Shown: piece after piece, positions 44,810-53,892 of the stretch
Layout: each line of letters begins with the position of its first letter
Position numbering within the stretch: the first letter of the stretch is position 1
Source of the DNA: Halioxenophilus aromaticivorans
GTDB lineage: Bacteria > Pseudomonadota > Gammaproteobacteria > Pseudomonadales > Cellvibrionaceae
Length of the DNA: 64,000 nucleotides
Reading direction: 5' to 3'
Assembly (NCBI RefSeq): GCF_042850945.1
Contig: NZ_AP031496.1
Span: 4,030,001 to 4,094,000, forward strand
Made by a program: the position numbers and the translations under genes
Notes under the pieces: generated by a model
The model's input: the letters and a program-made list of their open reading frames with translations, nothing else
Told to the model about the DNA's origin: nothing
Databases searched by the model: none

Positions 44810-46441
44810 TCAGCGTTTCTTCACCTGGATATCGGTATCTTCTAAATCCCAAGTATTGGCGGTTTTACCTTCTTCACGTAGCAGGTATTTCAATACACGG
44901 CCTTGTGGGTTTTTAGGTAACTCTGAGCGAAATTCTATGTAACGTGGCAGCGCATAGTACGGCACAACATCGGTTGACCAGTGAAATAAATCCTGCTCGG
45001 CCAAGGCCGCGCCAGGATGAAGAACCGCGGTTACCTTCACGTCATCCTCGCCTTTGTCAGAGGGTACGGCGTGAACCGCCACTTCGGCCAGCGCCGTGTG
45101 CTGGGAAAACGCCGATTCCATTTCAAAACTGGAAATATTCTCGCCCCGTCGCCGTAAATAGTCTTTTTTACGGTCGACAAAATAAAAGAATCCGTCTTCG
45201 TCAAACTTACCGATATCACCGGTGTGAAACCACATATTACGCATTAACTTAAGTGTTTCTTCCGGGCGCCGCCAATACCCCATAAACATCACATCAGGGT
45301 GTAAAGGCCGTACCACGACCTCACCAGATTCACCGACCGGCAATTCGCAATCCAATTCGTCTACAATCCTAACATCGTATTCGGGTATACGCTTACCGGA
45401 AGAACCCGGTGCGGCGTATTCACCACCTGGTAGCGAGGTAACAACGCAGGCTTCGGTAAGGCCGTAACCGTTACCGCCCACCTGCTTAGCGCCAAATCGT
45501 TCGCGCCAAACGGTTTTAGCCTCTTCGGTAAAGGGGTTGCCGCGCACGGTGTGTATTTGACCGTAACAAGCCTTCATTGCTTCATTGTCATCAGCTTGCG
45601 CTAACAGCCAACCCATACCGCCAAGAATAGACGCGATGGTTGCACCACTTCGTTGTACTTCGGGCCAAAAGTTTGAAACCGAGAAACGCGGAATGATCGC
45701 AACCCGAGCGCCAACCAAAATATTTGAAATAACCCCCACGCAAATGGCGTTCATGTGAAATAACGGTAACGGCGTGATAGTAATATCTTCTGCGGTAGCC
45801 GGCCCAGCTCGCAGCTGTTGCCGCGCTAAACTGCACATAAAGTTATAACTCAACATGCACCCTTTGGACGGGCCTGTTGTGCCGGAGGTGTAAATGATAC
45901 AAGCAAGATCAGAGGGGTTGGGTTTGGCCTCAATCGGGGTAGTATCACTGCCTCTATGATCGTCGAGAGGTGCGCAATTGACTTCAGACAGGTCCGGTTT
46001 TGCAACGCTGCCACGATGCAAAATCAACCGTACATCTTTCAACTGGTCAGCGACTTGCCCAATTCGCGCAACATAATCGGCTTCGCAAATGACGATACCT
46101 GACCCTGAGTCCACAATTTGGTGCTCAAGAAACTTACCGCGCAACGCTGTGTTGATCGGCACACTTACAGCACACAATTTATTGACCGCCAACCAACTGA
46201 CGATGGCATCAATATTATTATCCAGCATGCTAACAACGGTATCGCCCGCTTTTACACCCAAATCCGAAAGAGAATGTGCCATGGCGGTGGATAAGTTATC
46301 CACTTCTGCGTAGCTATAAAGCTCTCCGCCAAAATCGAGCAGTATTCTCTCAGGGTGTGCCTTAACGGCCCGTTCCAATGCAGCGATAACCGTATCGCGC
46401 TCGCCCAAAGACCAGGTTTCTTGGTTTCCCATCCCCTTCAT
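44810..46441 (-). CDS. AMP-forming acyl-CoA ligase (CaiC-like)
   Basis: 543 residues from the ATG at 46441. This start gives a GAGAG 7 nt upstream and an N-terminus in register with the paralogue at 25042-26673 (also 543 residues); longer starts up to 46558 are possible but unsupported. P-loop IIYTSGTTGPSKGC, hinge FYFVDRKKDYLRRRGENIS, and PQGRVLKYLLREEG at the end with Arg in place of the common GK lysine, as in the paralogue. Makes a CoA ester of an acid, perhaps the substrate or product of the adjacent Rieske pair. Confidence 0.92.
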   Translation of the reverse strand: MKGMGNQETWSLGERDTVIAALERAVKAHPERILLDFGGELYSYAEVDNLSTAMAHSLSDLGVKAGDTVVSMLDNNIDAIVSWLAVNKLCAVSVPINTALRGKFLEHQIVDSGSGIVICEADYVARIGQVADQLKDVRLILHRGSVAKPDLSEVNCAPLDDHRGSDTTPIEAKPNPSDLACIIYTSGTTGPSKGCMLSYNFMCSLARQQLRAGPATAEDITITPLPLFHMNAICVGVISNILVGARVAIIPRFSVSNFWPEVQRSGATIASILGGMGWLLAQADDNEAMKACYGQIHTVRGNPFTEEAKTVWRERFGAKQVGGNGYGLTEACVVTSLPGGEYAAPGSSGKRIPEYDVRIVDELDCELPVGESGEVVVRPLHPDVMFMGYWRRPEETLKLMRNMWFHTGDIGKFDEDGFFYFVDRKKDYLRRRGENISSFEMESAFSQHTALAEVAVHAVPSDKGEDDVKVTAVLHPGAALAEQDLFHWSTDVVPYYALPRYIEFRSELPKNPQGRVLKYLLREEGKTANTWDLEDTDIQVKKR

Positions 46442-46828
46442 GTTGCAACTCTCTGTCATCGAATTATTGTTTATCGTTATGGCGGCGTGAACCAGAATAT
46501 AGGCCTGAACAACGCTCGCGATCGATTCAACTCCCCATTGATTAGTATTACTCACCAACGCAGTGTGTGGCTGTACTCAGAGGTCAACAGCACACTCAAA
46601 GACCAGTGGCATCAACAGCGCTTGAATTACTGTAAACGTAAATTATACAGATTTTTAAAATATGTCAATTTTAGAGTGAGTCAATTTCTTATGCGACCCT
46701 CAATTAATAGCTCAACGACTTTACCGAGCGTCAAATAATCGATGTTGGTCTCTTACGCTAATTCCCTTAGGCTCAGGCGCCTACCAAAGCATTACGTATT
46801 AAAAGAATAAACACCCGAGGAAACCAAA
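46442..46828. other. 387-nt divergent promoter region
   Basis: Lies between the ligase (minus) and the ferredoxin (plus). It is AT-rich, with a repeat CTGTA-N11-TACAG at 46630-46650 that overlaps a possible plus-strand promoter (TTGAAT about 46622 and TATACA about 46644) and a half-site CGTAAAT like that of 30022/35061. I see no gene in it. Confidence 0.4.
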
Positions 46829-47146
46829 GTGATCAATATCACCGTCATTGAACATAATGATACTGAACATACGCTACAAGCCGACACCGACCAATCGGTG
46901 ATGCAAGCGGTCACCGCCGAAGGCATACCCGGGTTACCAGCCGATTGTGGTGGCGCCTGTGCGTGCGCGACCTGTCATGTGTACGTTGACCCTGCTTGGG
47001 TTGACAAATTTCCGCCAGCCGAAGAGCTGGAGCAAAATATGCTCGAGTGTGTGATTCAGCTCGAATCGAACAGCCGACTGTCCTGCCAGTTGCAACTCAC
47101 CGAGGACGCAGACGGCTTAATCGTTCGCTTGCCAGAAGCGCAATAA
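46829..47146 (+). CDS. 2Fe-2S ferredoxin, adrenodoxin type
   Basis: 105 residues. Cluster ligands Cys40, Cys46, Cys49 (C-x5-C-x2-C in ADCGGACACATCH) and Cys86 (RLSCQLQ), with the conserved MLEC stretch between. Such ferredoxins carry electrons to Rieske oxygenases or cytochromes P450. GTG start with GAGGAAA 8 nt before. No ferredoxin reductase and no P450 gene is present in the window, so it most likely serves the Rieske proteins at 42627-44680 or 56969-58969 with a reductase encoded elsewhere. Confidence 0.94.
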   Translation: MINITVIEHNDTEHTLQADTDQSVMQAVTAEGIPGLPADCGGACACATCHVYVDPAWVDKFPPAEELEQNMLECVIQLESNSRLSCQLQLTEDADGLIVRLPEAQ

Positions 47147-47258
47147 GCAATATTTACAGCACTGATGGACTTTAGTTTGCTATTGGTTAATACCGTATAA
47201 ACTGGTTCAACTACCACTATCCTGAACTTACATTTAACAATAACAAAAGGGTTAGATC

Positions 47259-48089
47259 ATGACAGAAGGAAAACTTGCCGGGCGTGTGGCTATCGTTACC
47301 GGTGCCGCGGGTGGCCTGGGCGCAGAAGCGGCCAAAGTGATGGCATCACATGGCGCAAACATTATCATCGCAGACATAAATAAAACCGCAGCAGAAACCG
47401 TGGTAAGCGAAATTCAAGGTATGGGCCAGTCGGCTTTCGCCATAGAAACCGATGTATCACAAGAAGAGTCCGTCGCCGAGATGGTTAAGGAAACCATCCG
47501 TCAATTTGGTCGGATAGACATTCTACACAACAATGCAGCCATACTAAGCGAAGCACAACGTCAGGGCGATTTGGACGTTATTAATATGGACGTCGAGGCC
47601 TGGGATCGCGCTATGGCCGTGAATTTACGCGGCGCTATGCTATGCAGTAAGCACGCCATTCCCCACATGATAAAACTCAATCGCGGCTCGGTTATAAACG
47701 CAACATCCGGCCTAGGCACTATGGGCGACCTCACACTCTCGGCCTATGCAGCCTCCAAAGCGGCCTTAATTATGCTTGCTAAGTCCATTGCCGCTCAATA
47801 CGGCAAACAGGGCATTCGTGCCAACGCACTGTTGATAGGGCTGGCCCCGGCCGAAAACGCTCACGCGACTATGCCACCGGCACTGCTTGATATCATCCGC
47901 GAAAACCACCTGACGCCCGAGCTGGGAACCCCTCGCCAAATCGCCGATGCCGTTGCCTTCTTAGCCTGTGATGAATCGTCTTTTGTAAGTGGTTCCGTAT
48001 TGAGCGTTGATGGCGGGTTTTGCAGTCACACCCCATCCATGGCGGCAATGCGTAAAATGTTTGCCGAAACAGGCAAAAAATCAATGTGA
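47259..48089 (+). CDS. Short-chain dehydrogenase/reductase
   Basis: 276 residues, classical SDR: VTGAAGGLGAEAA near 14-26, NNAAILSE, catalytic Ser in INATSGLG, Tyr/Lys in SAYAASKAAL. AAGGG lies 7 nt before the ATG. Second gene of a plus-strand pair with the ferredoxin; it ends at a strong terminator. A hydroxysteroid or dihydrodiol type oxidation is plausible; the substrate is not determined. Confidence 0.94.
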   Translation: MTEGKLAGRVAIVTGAAGGLGAEAAKVMASHGANIIIADINKTAAETVVSEIQGMGQSAFAIETDVSQEESVAEMVKETIRQFGRIDILHNNAAILSEAQRQGDLDVINMDVEAWDRAMAVNLRGAMLCSKHAIPHMIKLNRGSVINATSGLGTMGDLTLSAYAASKAALIMLAKSIAAQYGKQGIRANALLIGLAPAENAHATMPPALLDIIRENHLTPELGTPRQIADAVAFLACDESSFVSGSVLSVDGGFCSHTPSMAAMRKMFAETGKKSM

Positions 48090-48090
48090 A

Positions 48091-48117
48091 AAAATAGGGC
48101 TAAATTAGCCCTATTTT
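48091..48117. terminator. Bidirectional intrinsic terminator
   Basis: Perfect 11-bp arms AAAATAGGGCT / AGCCCTATTTT with a 5-nt loop, beginning right after the SDR stop codon and ending 72 nt from the end of the convergent crotonase. The A- and T-runs of the arms make it a terminator in both directions. Confidence 0.85.
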
Positions 48118-48189
48118 GTGCCGCCTTTTTATGCCAAGTGTTGTCGTTAATGACTACTGAGCTATGGCTTTTTCGTTACCTTTACGACA

Positions 48190-48993
48190 TTAGTAGCCTT
48201 TAAAGTTTGGCACCCTTTTCTCTTTAAAAGCTTGAGCTGCTTCCTTAGCGTCTTCAGACAATTTCAAAATCGCAAATAAATCCAATTCCAACTCGAAGCC
48301 TTTTATCAAATCCATATCACCCGACGCTTTTACAGCCCGCTTCACATAATTAGTTGCTACCGGCGGGCGCTTAGCGATAACGCCAGCAAGCTCGGCAACT
48401 TCTTTAATATGCGTTTCATTGGAAGACGCAACTCGCGTCACTAAGCCAATCGTGTTTGCTTCATCAGCCTTAACACGCCGGCCTGTTAACATCATATCCA
48501 TCGCCCGGGCCTGACCAACCACTCGCGGGAGCCTCTGGGTACCGCCGCCTCCAGGGATCAACCCCAACGCCGTCTCGGGCAGGCTCATTACAATATCCGG
48601 TGAAGCAAATCGTATATCGCAAGCCAAAGCCAGCTCTAGCCCACCCCCCATACAATAGCCATGCACGGCAGCGATAACCGGTTTATTGATACGGTCGATC
48701 GATTCAATCCAACGATTGGCACCCATTCTTTGGCGAATTTCTATGGACGTTTCAATCGGACGCTTCTCTTTGATATCTGCCCCAGCGCAAAAACCACGCG
48801 GGCCTTCGCCCCGTATAACAATAACACTGATCTCAGAATCCAAATCCAACAGCGATAGGGCCTCGGGCACCCCGTAGCGAATGTCATCGTTAATTGCGTT
48901 TATTTGCTCGGGACGTGTAAGAATAACCCAGCCGATACCTTCGCCTTTTTTTACCGTTACGGCGGGGTTTATTATTTTGACTTCAGTCGACAC
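48190..48993 (-). CDS. Enoyl-CoA hydratase
   Basis: 267 residues from a GTG at 48993, chosen because AGGAGG lies 6 nt upstream; a longer frame from 49026 overlaps the VOC gene. Both catalytic glutamates are in place (GGGLELALACD and SLPETALGLIPGGGGTQRL) with oxyanion GFCAGADIKE. A real hydratase. One nucleotide separates it from the stop of the VOC gene, so the two are coupled. Last gene of the minus-strand run from 55993. Confidence 0.95.
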   Translation of the reverse strand: MSTEVKIINPAVTVKKGEGIGWVILTRPEQINAINDDIRYGVPEALSLLDLDSEISVIVIRGEGPRGFCAGADIKEKRPIETSIEIRQRMGANRWIESIDRINKPVIAAVHGYCMGGGLELALACDIRFASPDIVMSLPETALGLIPGGGGTQRLPRVVGQARAMDMMLTGRRVKADEANTIGLVTRVASSNETHIKEVAELAGVIAKRPPVATNYVKRAVKASGDMDLIKGFELELDLFAILKLSEDAKEAAQAFKEKRVPNFKGY

Positions 48994-48994
48994 C

Positions 48995-49957
48995 TCATGC
49001 CTCCTCAAATTCAAACAATTGGCCACGCAGTTGTGCTGGGTCTACACGAATCAACGAGCCCCCACCAACGGCCTCGCAGGATTCCACCCAAGTGTAGGTA
49101 ACACCGCGCGCGTCCAAATCAGCCGCTTTGGCTTTTAAATCATTAACGGAAACACGAATGTAATAAAGACCTGGCCCCCAATTGTTTAAATACAAACCGG
49201 CGTCACAGTCCCAACGCGTTGGCTGGATGATATCTAGGTTAGCACTGGCCACTGCACGAAACGGCATTCTCGCACGTCGATAACCTTCCTCATTGAGCTG
49301 CTCCACCGAAAGTGGCTCCCAATCCAAATTAGTGGACAAGCGCCACAGTACATCTTCAAGATTGCGTACCAAAAAGCCTCGTGCTGTCACCCGCACCATA
49401 TCCGCGGGTTTTGGGTCGCGCGGTAGAGTGGGCTCGGGAGCAAACACCGCTTCAGGCATTTGCAAAGGCTCGGTACCCATAACCTCTATACACAGGCCGC
49501 CATCCACAGACGGGCTATAGGTCGGGTTTTCGGGCGTAGTCCCTAACCAAAGGCGATCAAAAGGCATTTCAGGCGTACGCTGAGCCATACGGAAAGGCAG
49601 TTCACGACGCATCAATTTATCAATAAAATTACTGAATTTATCTTGTGATAGAGTAATAACGACAGCGTGTGTCATCATGGGACGGTGATGCCCCTGATAA
49701 TCCTTTAAACTTTCCAAAAAATCATGGAACATCGGATCGCCTGGATTCGGCGCATCCAAATGCCATTGGGGCTCGATGCGTGTTGGCGATACCGCCAACG
49801 ATTTATGAACACGAAGAAAATGCGCGATATACGGATGGTTATCAAACGCTTGACGCCAGTTTTCGTGCTTGTGGATTCCCAGCTTTTCATGCAGAAGCTG
49901 CGCCATTGCGTCTGGATCTTCCAGCATCATATCGGCGCTCATCAATAAATCAAACAT
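48995..49957 (-). CDS. VOC (glyoxalase/extradiol-like) superfamily protein
   Basis: 320 residues from the second of two near ATG codons (49957), with GGAG 7 nt upstream. Repeated beta-alpha-beta3 modules of the vicinal-oxygen-chelate fold are seen: around THAVVITLSQDKFSNFIDKL, around VRVTARGFLVRNLEDVLWRL, and a last one GPGLYYIRVSVNDLKAKAAD. Possible metal ligands are His in MMTHAVV and Glu in GLCIEVMG, but the full His-His-Glu set of extradiol dioxygenases is not evident. It may be an isomerase, lyase or ring-cleaving enzyme. Confidence 0.75.
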   Translation of the reverse strand: MFDLLMSADMMLEDPDAMAQLLHEKLGIHKHENWRQAFDNHPYIAHFLRVHKSLAVSPTRIEPQWHLDAPNPGDPMFHDFLESLKDYQGHHRPMMTHAVVITLSQDKFSNFIDKLMRRELPFRMAQRTPEMPFDRLWLGTTPENPTYSPSVDGGLCIEVMGTEPLQMPEAVFAPEPTLPRDPKPADMVRVTARGFLVRNLEDVLWRLSTNLDWEPLSVEQLNEEGYRRARMPFRAVASANLDIIQPTRWDCDAGLYLNNWGPGLYYIRVSVNDLKAKAADLDARGVTYTWVESCEAVGGGSLIRVDPAQLRGQLFEFEEA

Positions 49958-50031
49958 GTACATTCTCCGTTATTTTTTATTGCGTTTGTTTCATCAACAT
50001 GAAAACCGCAATTTTTATGAATTCGTTAAAA

Positions 50032-50868
50032 TCAGGATCTGCGCGCTTTAACCATCTCTGAAAAATCTTTTTTCACTGTCGGATAATAGGTAATTTGACC
50101 CTGCATACCGCCGGCGATATCGATGGAAGCGGCACTGATAAAACTGGCAAACTCACTGGCTAAAAATAATGCCATACCGGCGACGTCTTCAGGTTTACCA
50201 AAACGCCCGAGCGGTACCACTTTAAGAGCCATAGCGTCGAACTCCTCTCGCGTGACACCTGGGCCCATTTCTTTGTAGTGACGATCCCACTGACCGGTAT
50301 CAATCCAGCCCATATTAAGGCTATTAACCAAGATATTGTCTTCCGCCAGCTTCATGCCTAAAGACTTACTGAGCGCATGACACGAAGCACGATTGACCAC
50401 AGAGGGGATGCCTTCAGGCGTCGGAAAAACACCAGCTAACGCGTTAATTTCTATTATGCGCCCCCAGCGCTGTGCACGCATGTGGGGGACAACCGCTTGC
50501 GTAAAACGAAAATGCCCCATTTGCAAAACGTTGGCGTGCTCTAGAATATCCTCAGGGCTGAGCGTATCGAGATTACCGCCCTTGCCTTGCCCGGCATTGT
50601 TGACAAGCACATCAACACTGCCCCAAGCATCCACCACCTCAGCGACAAACGTTTTGACTTGCTCACTATTGGTCACATCTACCGACCGAGCTATAACCGC
50701 TTTGGCCGACCGAGACAGTTCACTACCAATCGCTTGAATAACGTCCTCGTTGCGCGCACACACCGCAACGCAGGCCCCCTCTGCCGCAAAAGCCATTGCA
50801 ATCGCTTTACCAATACCGCGAGAGGCTCCGGTAACAATAACCCGCTTACCAGTTAGATCTATCTGCAT
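50032..50868 (-). CDS. SDR-family protein with altered catalytic residues
   Basis: 278 residues. The nucleotide-binding end is normal (VTGASRGIGKAIA near 12-24, NNAGQGKG). In the catalytic end the usual Ser, Tyr and Lys are replaced: EINALAG has Ala for Ser, and the YxxxK stretch reads SVVNR before ASCHALSKSL. It may use other residues, bind NAD(P) for another reaction, or be a pseudoenzyme partner. Length, codon use and context look normal, so decay is unlikely. Lies 24 nt after the thiolase gene in the run. Confidence 0.85.
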   Translation of the reverse strand: MQIDLTGKRVIVTGASRGIGKAIAMAFAAEGACVAVCARNEDVIQAIGSELSRSAKAVIARSVDVTNSEQVKTFVAEVVDAWGSVDVLVNNAGQGKGGNLDTLSPEDILEHANVLQMGHFRFTQAVVPHMRAQRWGRIIEINALAGVFPTPEGIPSVVNRASCHALSKSLGMKLAEDNILVNSLNMGWIDTGQWDRHYKEMGPGVTREEFDAMALKVVPLGRFGKPEDVAGMALFLASEFASFISAASIDIAGGMQGQITYYPTVKKDFSEMVKARRS

Positions 50869-50892
50869 AGTTTTGCCCCGTTATTATTGTTG

Positions 50893-52068
50893 TTAATCGA
50901 GCCGCTCAATGAGGGTCGCTGTGCCCATACCTCCAGCGCAACAAATCGCCTGCAGAGCATAGCGCCCCTGGCGTCTCTCAAGCTCATTTAGCATAGAGGT
51001 CATGATGCGAGCACCACTTGCCCCGAGTGGATGTCCCAGCGCAATAGCGCCCCCATTGACATTTAATTTATCGTGCGACACTCCCAGTTCCTTCGCCCAA
51101 ACCAATGGTACCGGAGCGAACGCTTCATTCACTTCAAAAATATCAATATCGTCTACAGTCAAGCCAACTTGGGCCAATACCTTTTTGGTCGACGCGATAG
51201 GGCCGGTTAACATTAACGTAGGGTCAGAGCCTACCGTTAAGCATTTAACGATACGCGCTCGCGGTGTGAGGCCATACTGCTTACATGCTGCTTCAGATGC
51301 TAACAATACCACTGCAGCACCATCCGAGATTTGAGAAGAGTTGCCTGCCGTTAGCCGCCCATCCTCGCGGAAACTGGCTTTAAGCGTTGCAAGTTTTTCG
51401 ATGTTGCTGCCCGCTCTGATGGTTTCATCCGCAGCCAGACTCTCAGGAACACCGTCTACATTATTTCGTTCTTGTAATTGTTGTACCGGCACTGGGATGA
51501 TTTCGCCATCAAAATAACCCGCGCTGACAGCCGCCGCCGCAAGCTCATGAGAACGCACCGCAAAGCCATCTAACTCCGACCGCGTTAACGACCAATGATC
51601 AACCAAGCGCTCGGCGGCTTCACCCTGCCCGGTAAGCTCATAACGCTGCTCAATCATCCAGCCAAAAGCCTCGCCGTAGAGCTCACGATTACCACCCATT
51701 TTAACTCGGCTCATTACCTCGGCACCACCGGCAACAATCAGGTCAGCGCAGCCATTGGCAATAAAACCAGCACCCACGTGCACGGCAACCTCACCAGACC
51801 CACATTTACGATCAACCGTAAGCCCGGGAATGGAATCAGGCCAACCCGCACTCAGTAAACCGGTACGCGCAATATTTGCCGATTGCTCCCCGACCTGGGT
51901 GACACACCCTAAAATCACATCGTCAATCGCTTTTGCGGGTAAGTCATTGCGCGCTATTAATGCGTTTAATACATGTGCACTAAGATGGTCTGCGCGGACA
52001 TTGGCAAGGCTGCCATTATAGCGACCAACCGGGGTGCGTACGGCATCAACAATAAAAACATCACTCAC
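50893..52068 (-). CDS. Thiolase (acetyl-CoA C-acyltransferase)
   Basis: 391 residues: VDRKCGSGEVAVH (reactive Cys about 86), GNSSQISDGAAVVL, VNEAFAPVPLVW, NGGAIALGHPLGASGAR and AICCAGGMGTATLI. A biosynthetic/degradative FadA-type enzyme, less like the thiolases at 7876 and 13810 than they are to each other. GTG start overlapping the stop of the hydroxyacyl-CoA dehydrogenase (GTGA), with AGGG 10 nt upstream. Completes a hydratase-dehydrogenase-thiolase set in this run. Confidence 0.95.
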   Translation of the reverse strand: MSDVFIVDAVRTPVGRYNGSLANVRADHLSAHVLNALIARNDLPAKAIDDVILGCVTQVGEQSANIARTGLLSAGWPDSIPGLTVDRKCGSGEVAVHVGAGFIANGCADLIVAGGAEVMSRVKMGGNRELYGEAFGWMIEQRYELTGQGEAAERLVDHWSLTRSELDGFAVRSHELAAAAVSAGYFDGEIIPVPVQQLQERNNVDGVPESLAADETIRAGSNIEKLATLKASFREDGRLTAGNSSQISDGAAVVLLASEAACKQYGLTPRARIVKCLTVGSDPTLMLTGPIASTKKVLAQVGLTVDDIDIFEVNEAFAPVPLVWAKELGVSHDKLNVNGGAIALGHPLGASGARIMTSMLNELERRQGRYALQAICCAGGMGTATLIERLD

Positions 52069-52970
52069 AATAAGCTACCCTTCAAACCGCTTCCGGCGAT
52101 ACGCTTACCTTGTTCATCATACTGATAAACGCCATGACCGGTTTTGCGGCCATAACGCCCGGCCGCAACCATTTTAATAATCAGTGGACAAGGTCGAAAT
52201 TTTTCACCTAATGTAGAGTGCAGATATTTGAGAACCGAAAGCCGAGTATCCCAACCGGTTAGGTCGCCCAATTCCAGTGGCCCCATCGGATGATTGAACC
52301 CCATGCGCAAAGCGGTATCGATATCTTCAGCGCTGGCGGTTCCTTCTTGTAACATCCACATTGCCTCGTTGCCCAGCATCGCCGACATACGACTGGTGGT
52401 TAAACCCGGAGACTCGTTAACTAAAATAGACGTCTTTTTGATCGCTTCACACCATTGCTGTGTCGCGCCGATGGTCGCTTCGTCGGTAGCCAGGCCCAAC
52501 ACCAGCTCTACCAATTTCATTTTATGCACTGGGTTAAAAAAGTGCATACCGATCACTCGGTTAGGACGATCCATTACGCTGGCAATTTCAGTAACACTCA
52601 ACGCTGATGTGTTAGTCGCGATAATGGCGTCAGCACTGAGCACGGATTCAGCAGCCGTGACCACGGCTTGTTTAATCGCCAAATTTTCGGACACGGTTTC
52701 TATTAGCAGGGAAGCGTCTTGGGGAGAAGACTCTACACTGGTGGATGAGGTTAAACACGCCTTGGCTGTTGCGGCCTCTGCTTCGCTCACCTTACCGAGC
52801 TTTACTCCGCCATCCAGTATTCCATGAATAGAATCAACGGCTTTCGCCAGTGCCTGCTCGTTTGTATCGACCAGTAGTGTACTGAATCCTTGGCTGGCAA
52901 ACGCGTGCGCGATACCGGTACCCATTAGTCCTGACCCAACCACGACTACTTTGCTGTTTTTGTCACTCAT
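52065..52970 (-). CDS. 3-Hydroxyacyl-CoA dehydrogenase
   Basis: 301 residues. Rossmann motif VVVGSGLMGTGIAHAF near 8-23, catalytic His and conserved block GMHFFNPVHKMKLVELV (about 141-157), and the C-terminal domain HPMGPLELGDLTGWDT. Oxidises L-3-hydroxyacyl-CoA to the 3-oxo ester with NAD. Overlaps the thiolase gene by 4 nt, so the two consecutive beta-oxidation steps are made together. GGAG lies 9 nt before the ATG. Confidence 0.96.
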   Translation of the reverse strand: MSDKNSKVVVVGSGLMGTGIAHAFASQGFSTLLVDTNEQALAKAVDSIHGILDGGVKLGKVSEAEAATAKACLTSSTSVESSPQDASLLIETVSENLAIKQAVVTAAESVLSADAIIATNTSALSVTEIASVMDRPNRVIGMHFFNPVHKMKLVELVLGLATDEATIGATQQWCEAIKKTSILVNESPGLTTSRMSAMLGNEAMWMLQEGTASAEDIDTALRMGFNHPMGPLELGDLTGWDTRLSVLKYLHSTLGEKFRPCPLIIKMVAAGRYGRKTGHGVYQYDEQGKRIAGSGLKGSLL

Positions 52971-53026
52971 TTATTATTCTCCCATGCTTACTACTGGCAC
53001 ATTGTTCGTACAATATTTATTGCCAA

Positions 53027-53890
53027 CTAACAGTTCTTTTCTGCAACGCGATTCGCTAACGCACCAATATTTTCGATCGATGCCTCCACCAATTCTCCGG
53101 GATTAAGAAACTTCCCAGTGCCCTGGCCTACACCGTCTGGGGAGCCGGTGAACAGTATATCGCCCGCACAAAAACTAGACCGTTGCTCTACAAAGGTTAT
53201 CAATTGGCCTACATCCCAGGTCATGTCTGCCGTGGTGCCGTTTTGACGCAGATCACCATCAACGGACAAACGCAGATTCAATATCGGGCTACCAGTAGGA
53301 AATTCGTCGCGCGTTACAATCCACGGGCCAACACCGGTTGTTTTATCTTGGCTCTTGGCTGCGAACAAATCCATGCCGATACCCTTAGGACCGCTGCGCT
53401 GTAAATCACGCGCACTAACGTCGTTACCTACGGTATAACCCAACACACTGTGCAATGGATTTGCTAGATCTACAGGCGATAAACCCAGCGCCACCACCAA
53501 CTCAACTTCGTGATCTAATTCATTGGTTAATTTGGGGTAACAAATGTCGTCGTTGGCCCCGATTAAGGCGCCATACGCTTTGAGAAACGCCACCGGTTGC
53601 GGCGGCGCCGACAAGCCAAAGTCGTCAGCCAGGTGTTTAGCGTAATTTGCGCCGGCTACCACCACTCTATTAACCGGCTCAACGGGTGGCAATAATCGAA
53701 CTTCAGACAACGCCAGCGACTGATCAACCAAAGGTAGAACCGACACCTGAGCAGCACCTTCATTGATAGTGCGCGTTAACGCCGGGCCCCACTCAGAAAA
53801 TGGCGCGTCGATCGGGGTAACGGTTTGCGTATCGGTATCTACAAGCGCCCAAAATGGGCGCTCATTTATTTCGCAACGGGCCAGTTTCAT
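53027..53890 (-). CDS. Fumarylacetoacetate hydrolase (FAH) family protein
   Basis: 287 residues. C-terminal FAH domain: VAGANYAKHLADDFG, metal ligands in LDHEVELVVALG (Glu-x-Glu), DVSARDLQRSG, and the final SPDGVGQGTGKFLNPGELVEASIENIG. Family members hydrolyse C-C bonds of, or hydrate or decarboxylate, 2-oxo-enoic acids from ring cleavage. It lies 2 nt after the amidohydrolase gene, which suggests consecutive steps on a cleaved ring. Confidence 0.93.
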   Translation of the reverse strand: MKLARCEINERPFWALVDTDTQTVTPIDAPFSEWGPALTRTINEGAAQVSVLPLVDQSLALSEVRLLPPVEPVNRVVVAGANYAKHLADDFGLSAPPQPVAFLKAYGALIGANDDICYPKLTNELDHEVELVVALGLSPVDLANPLHSVLGYTVGNDVSARDLQRSGPKGIGMDLFAAKSQDKTTGVGPWIVTRDEFPTGSPILNLRLSVDGDLRQNGTTADMTWDVGQLITFVEQRSSFCAGDILFTGSPDGVGQGTGKFLNPGELVEASIENIGALANRVAEKNC

Positions 53891-53892
53891 AA

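Noticed and set aside
53020..53038. AACTAAC motif near 53022
   Set aside because: It overlaps the stop codon region of the FAH gene and its second arm does not match; a coding coincidence.
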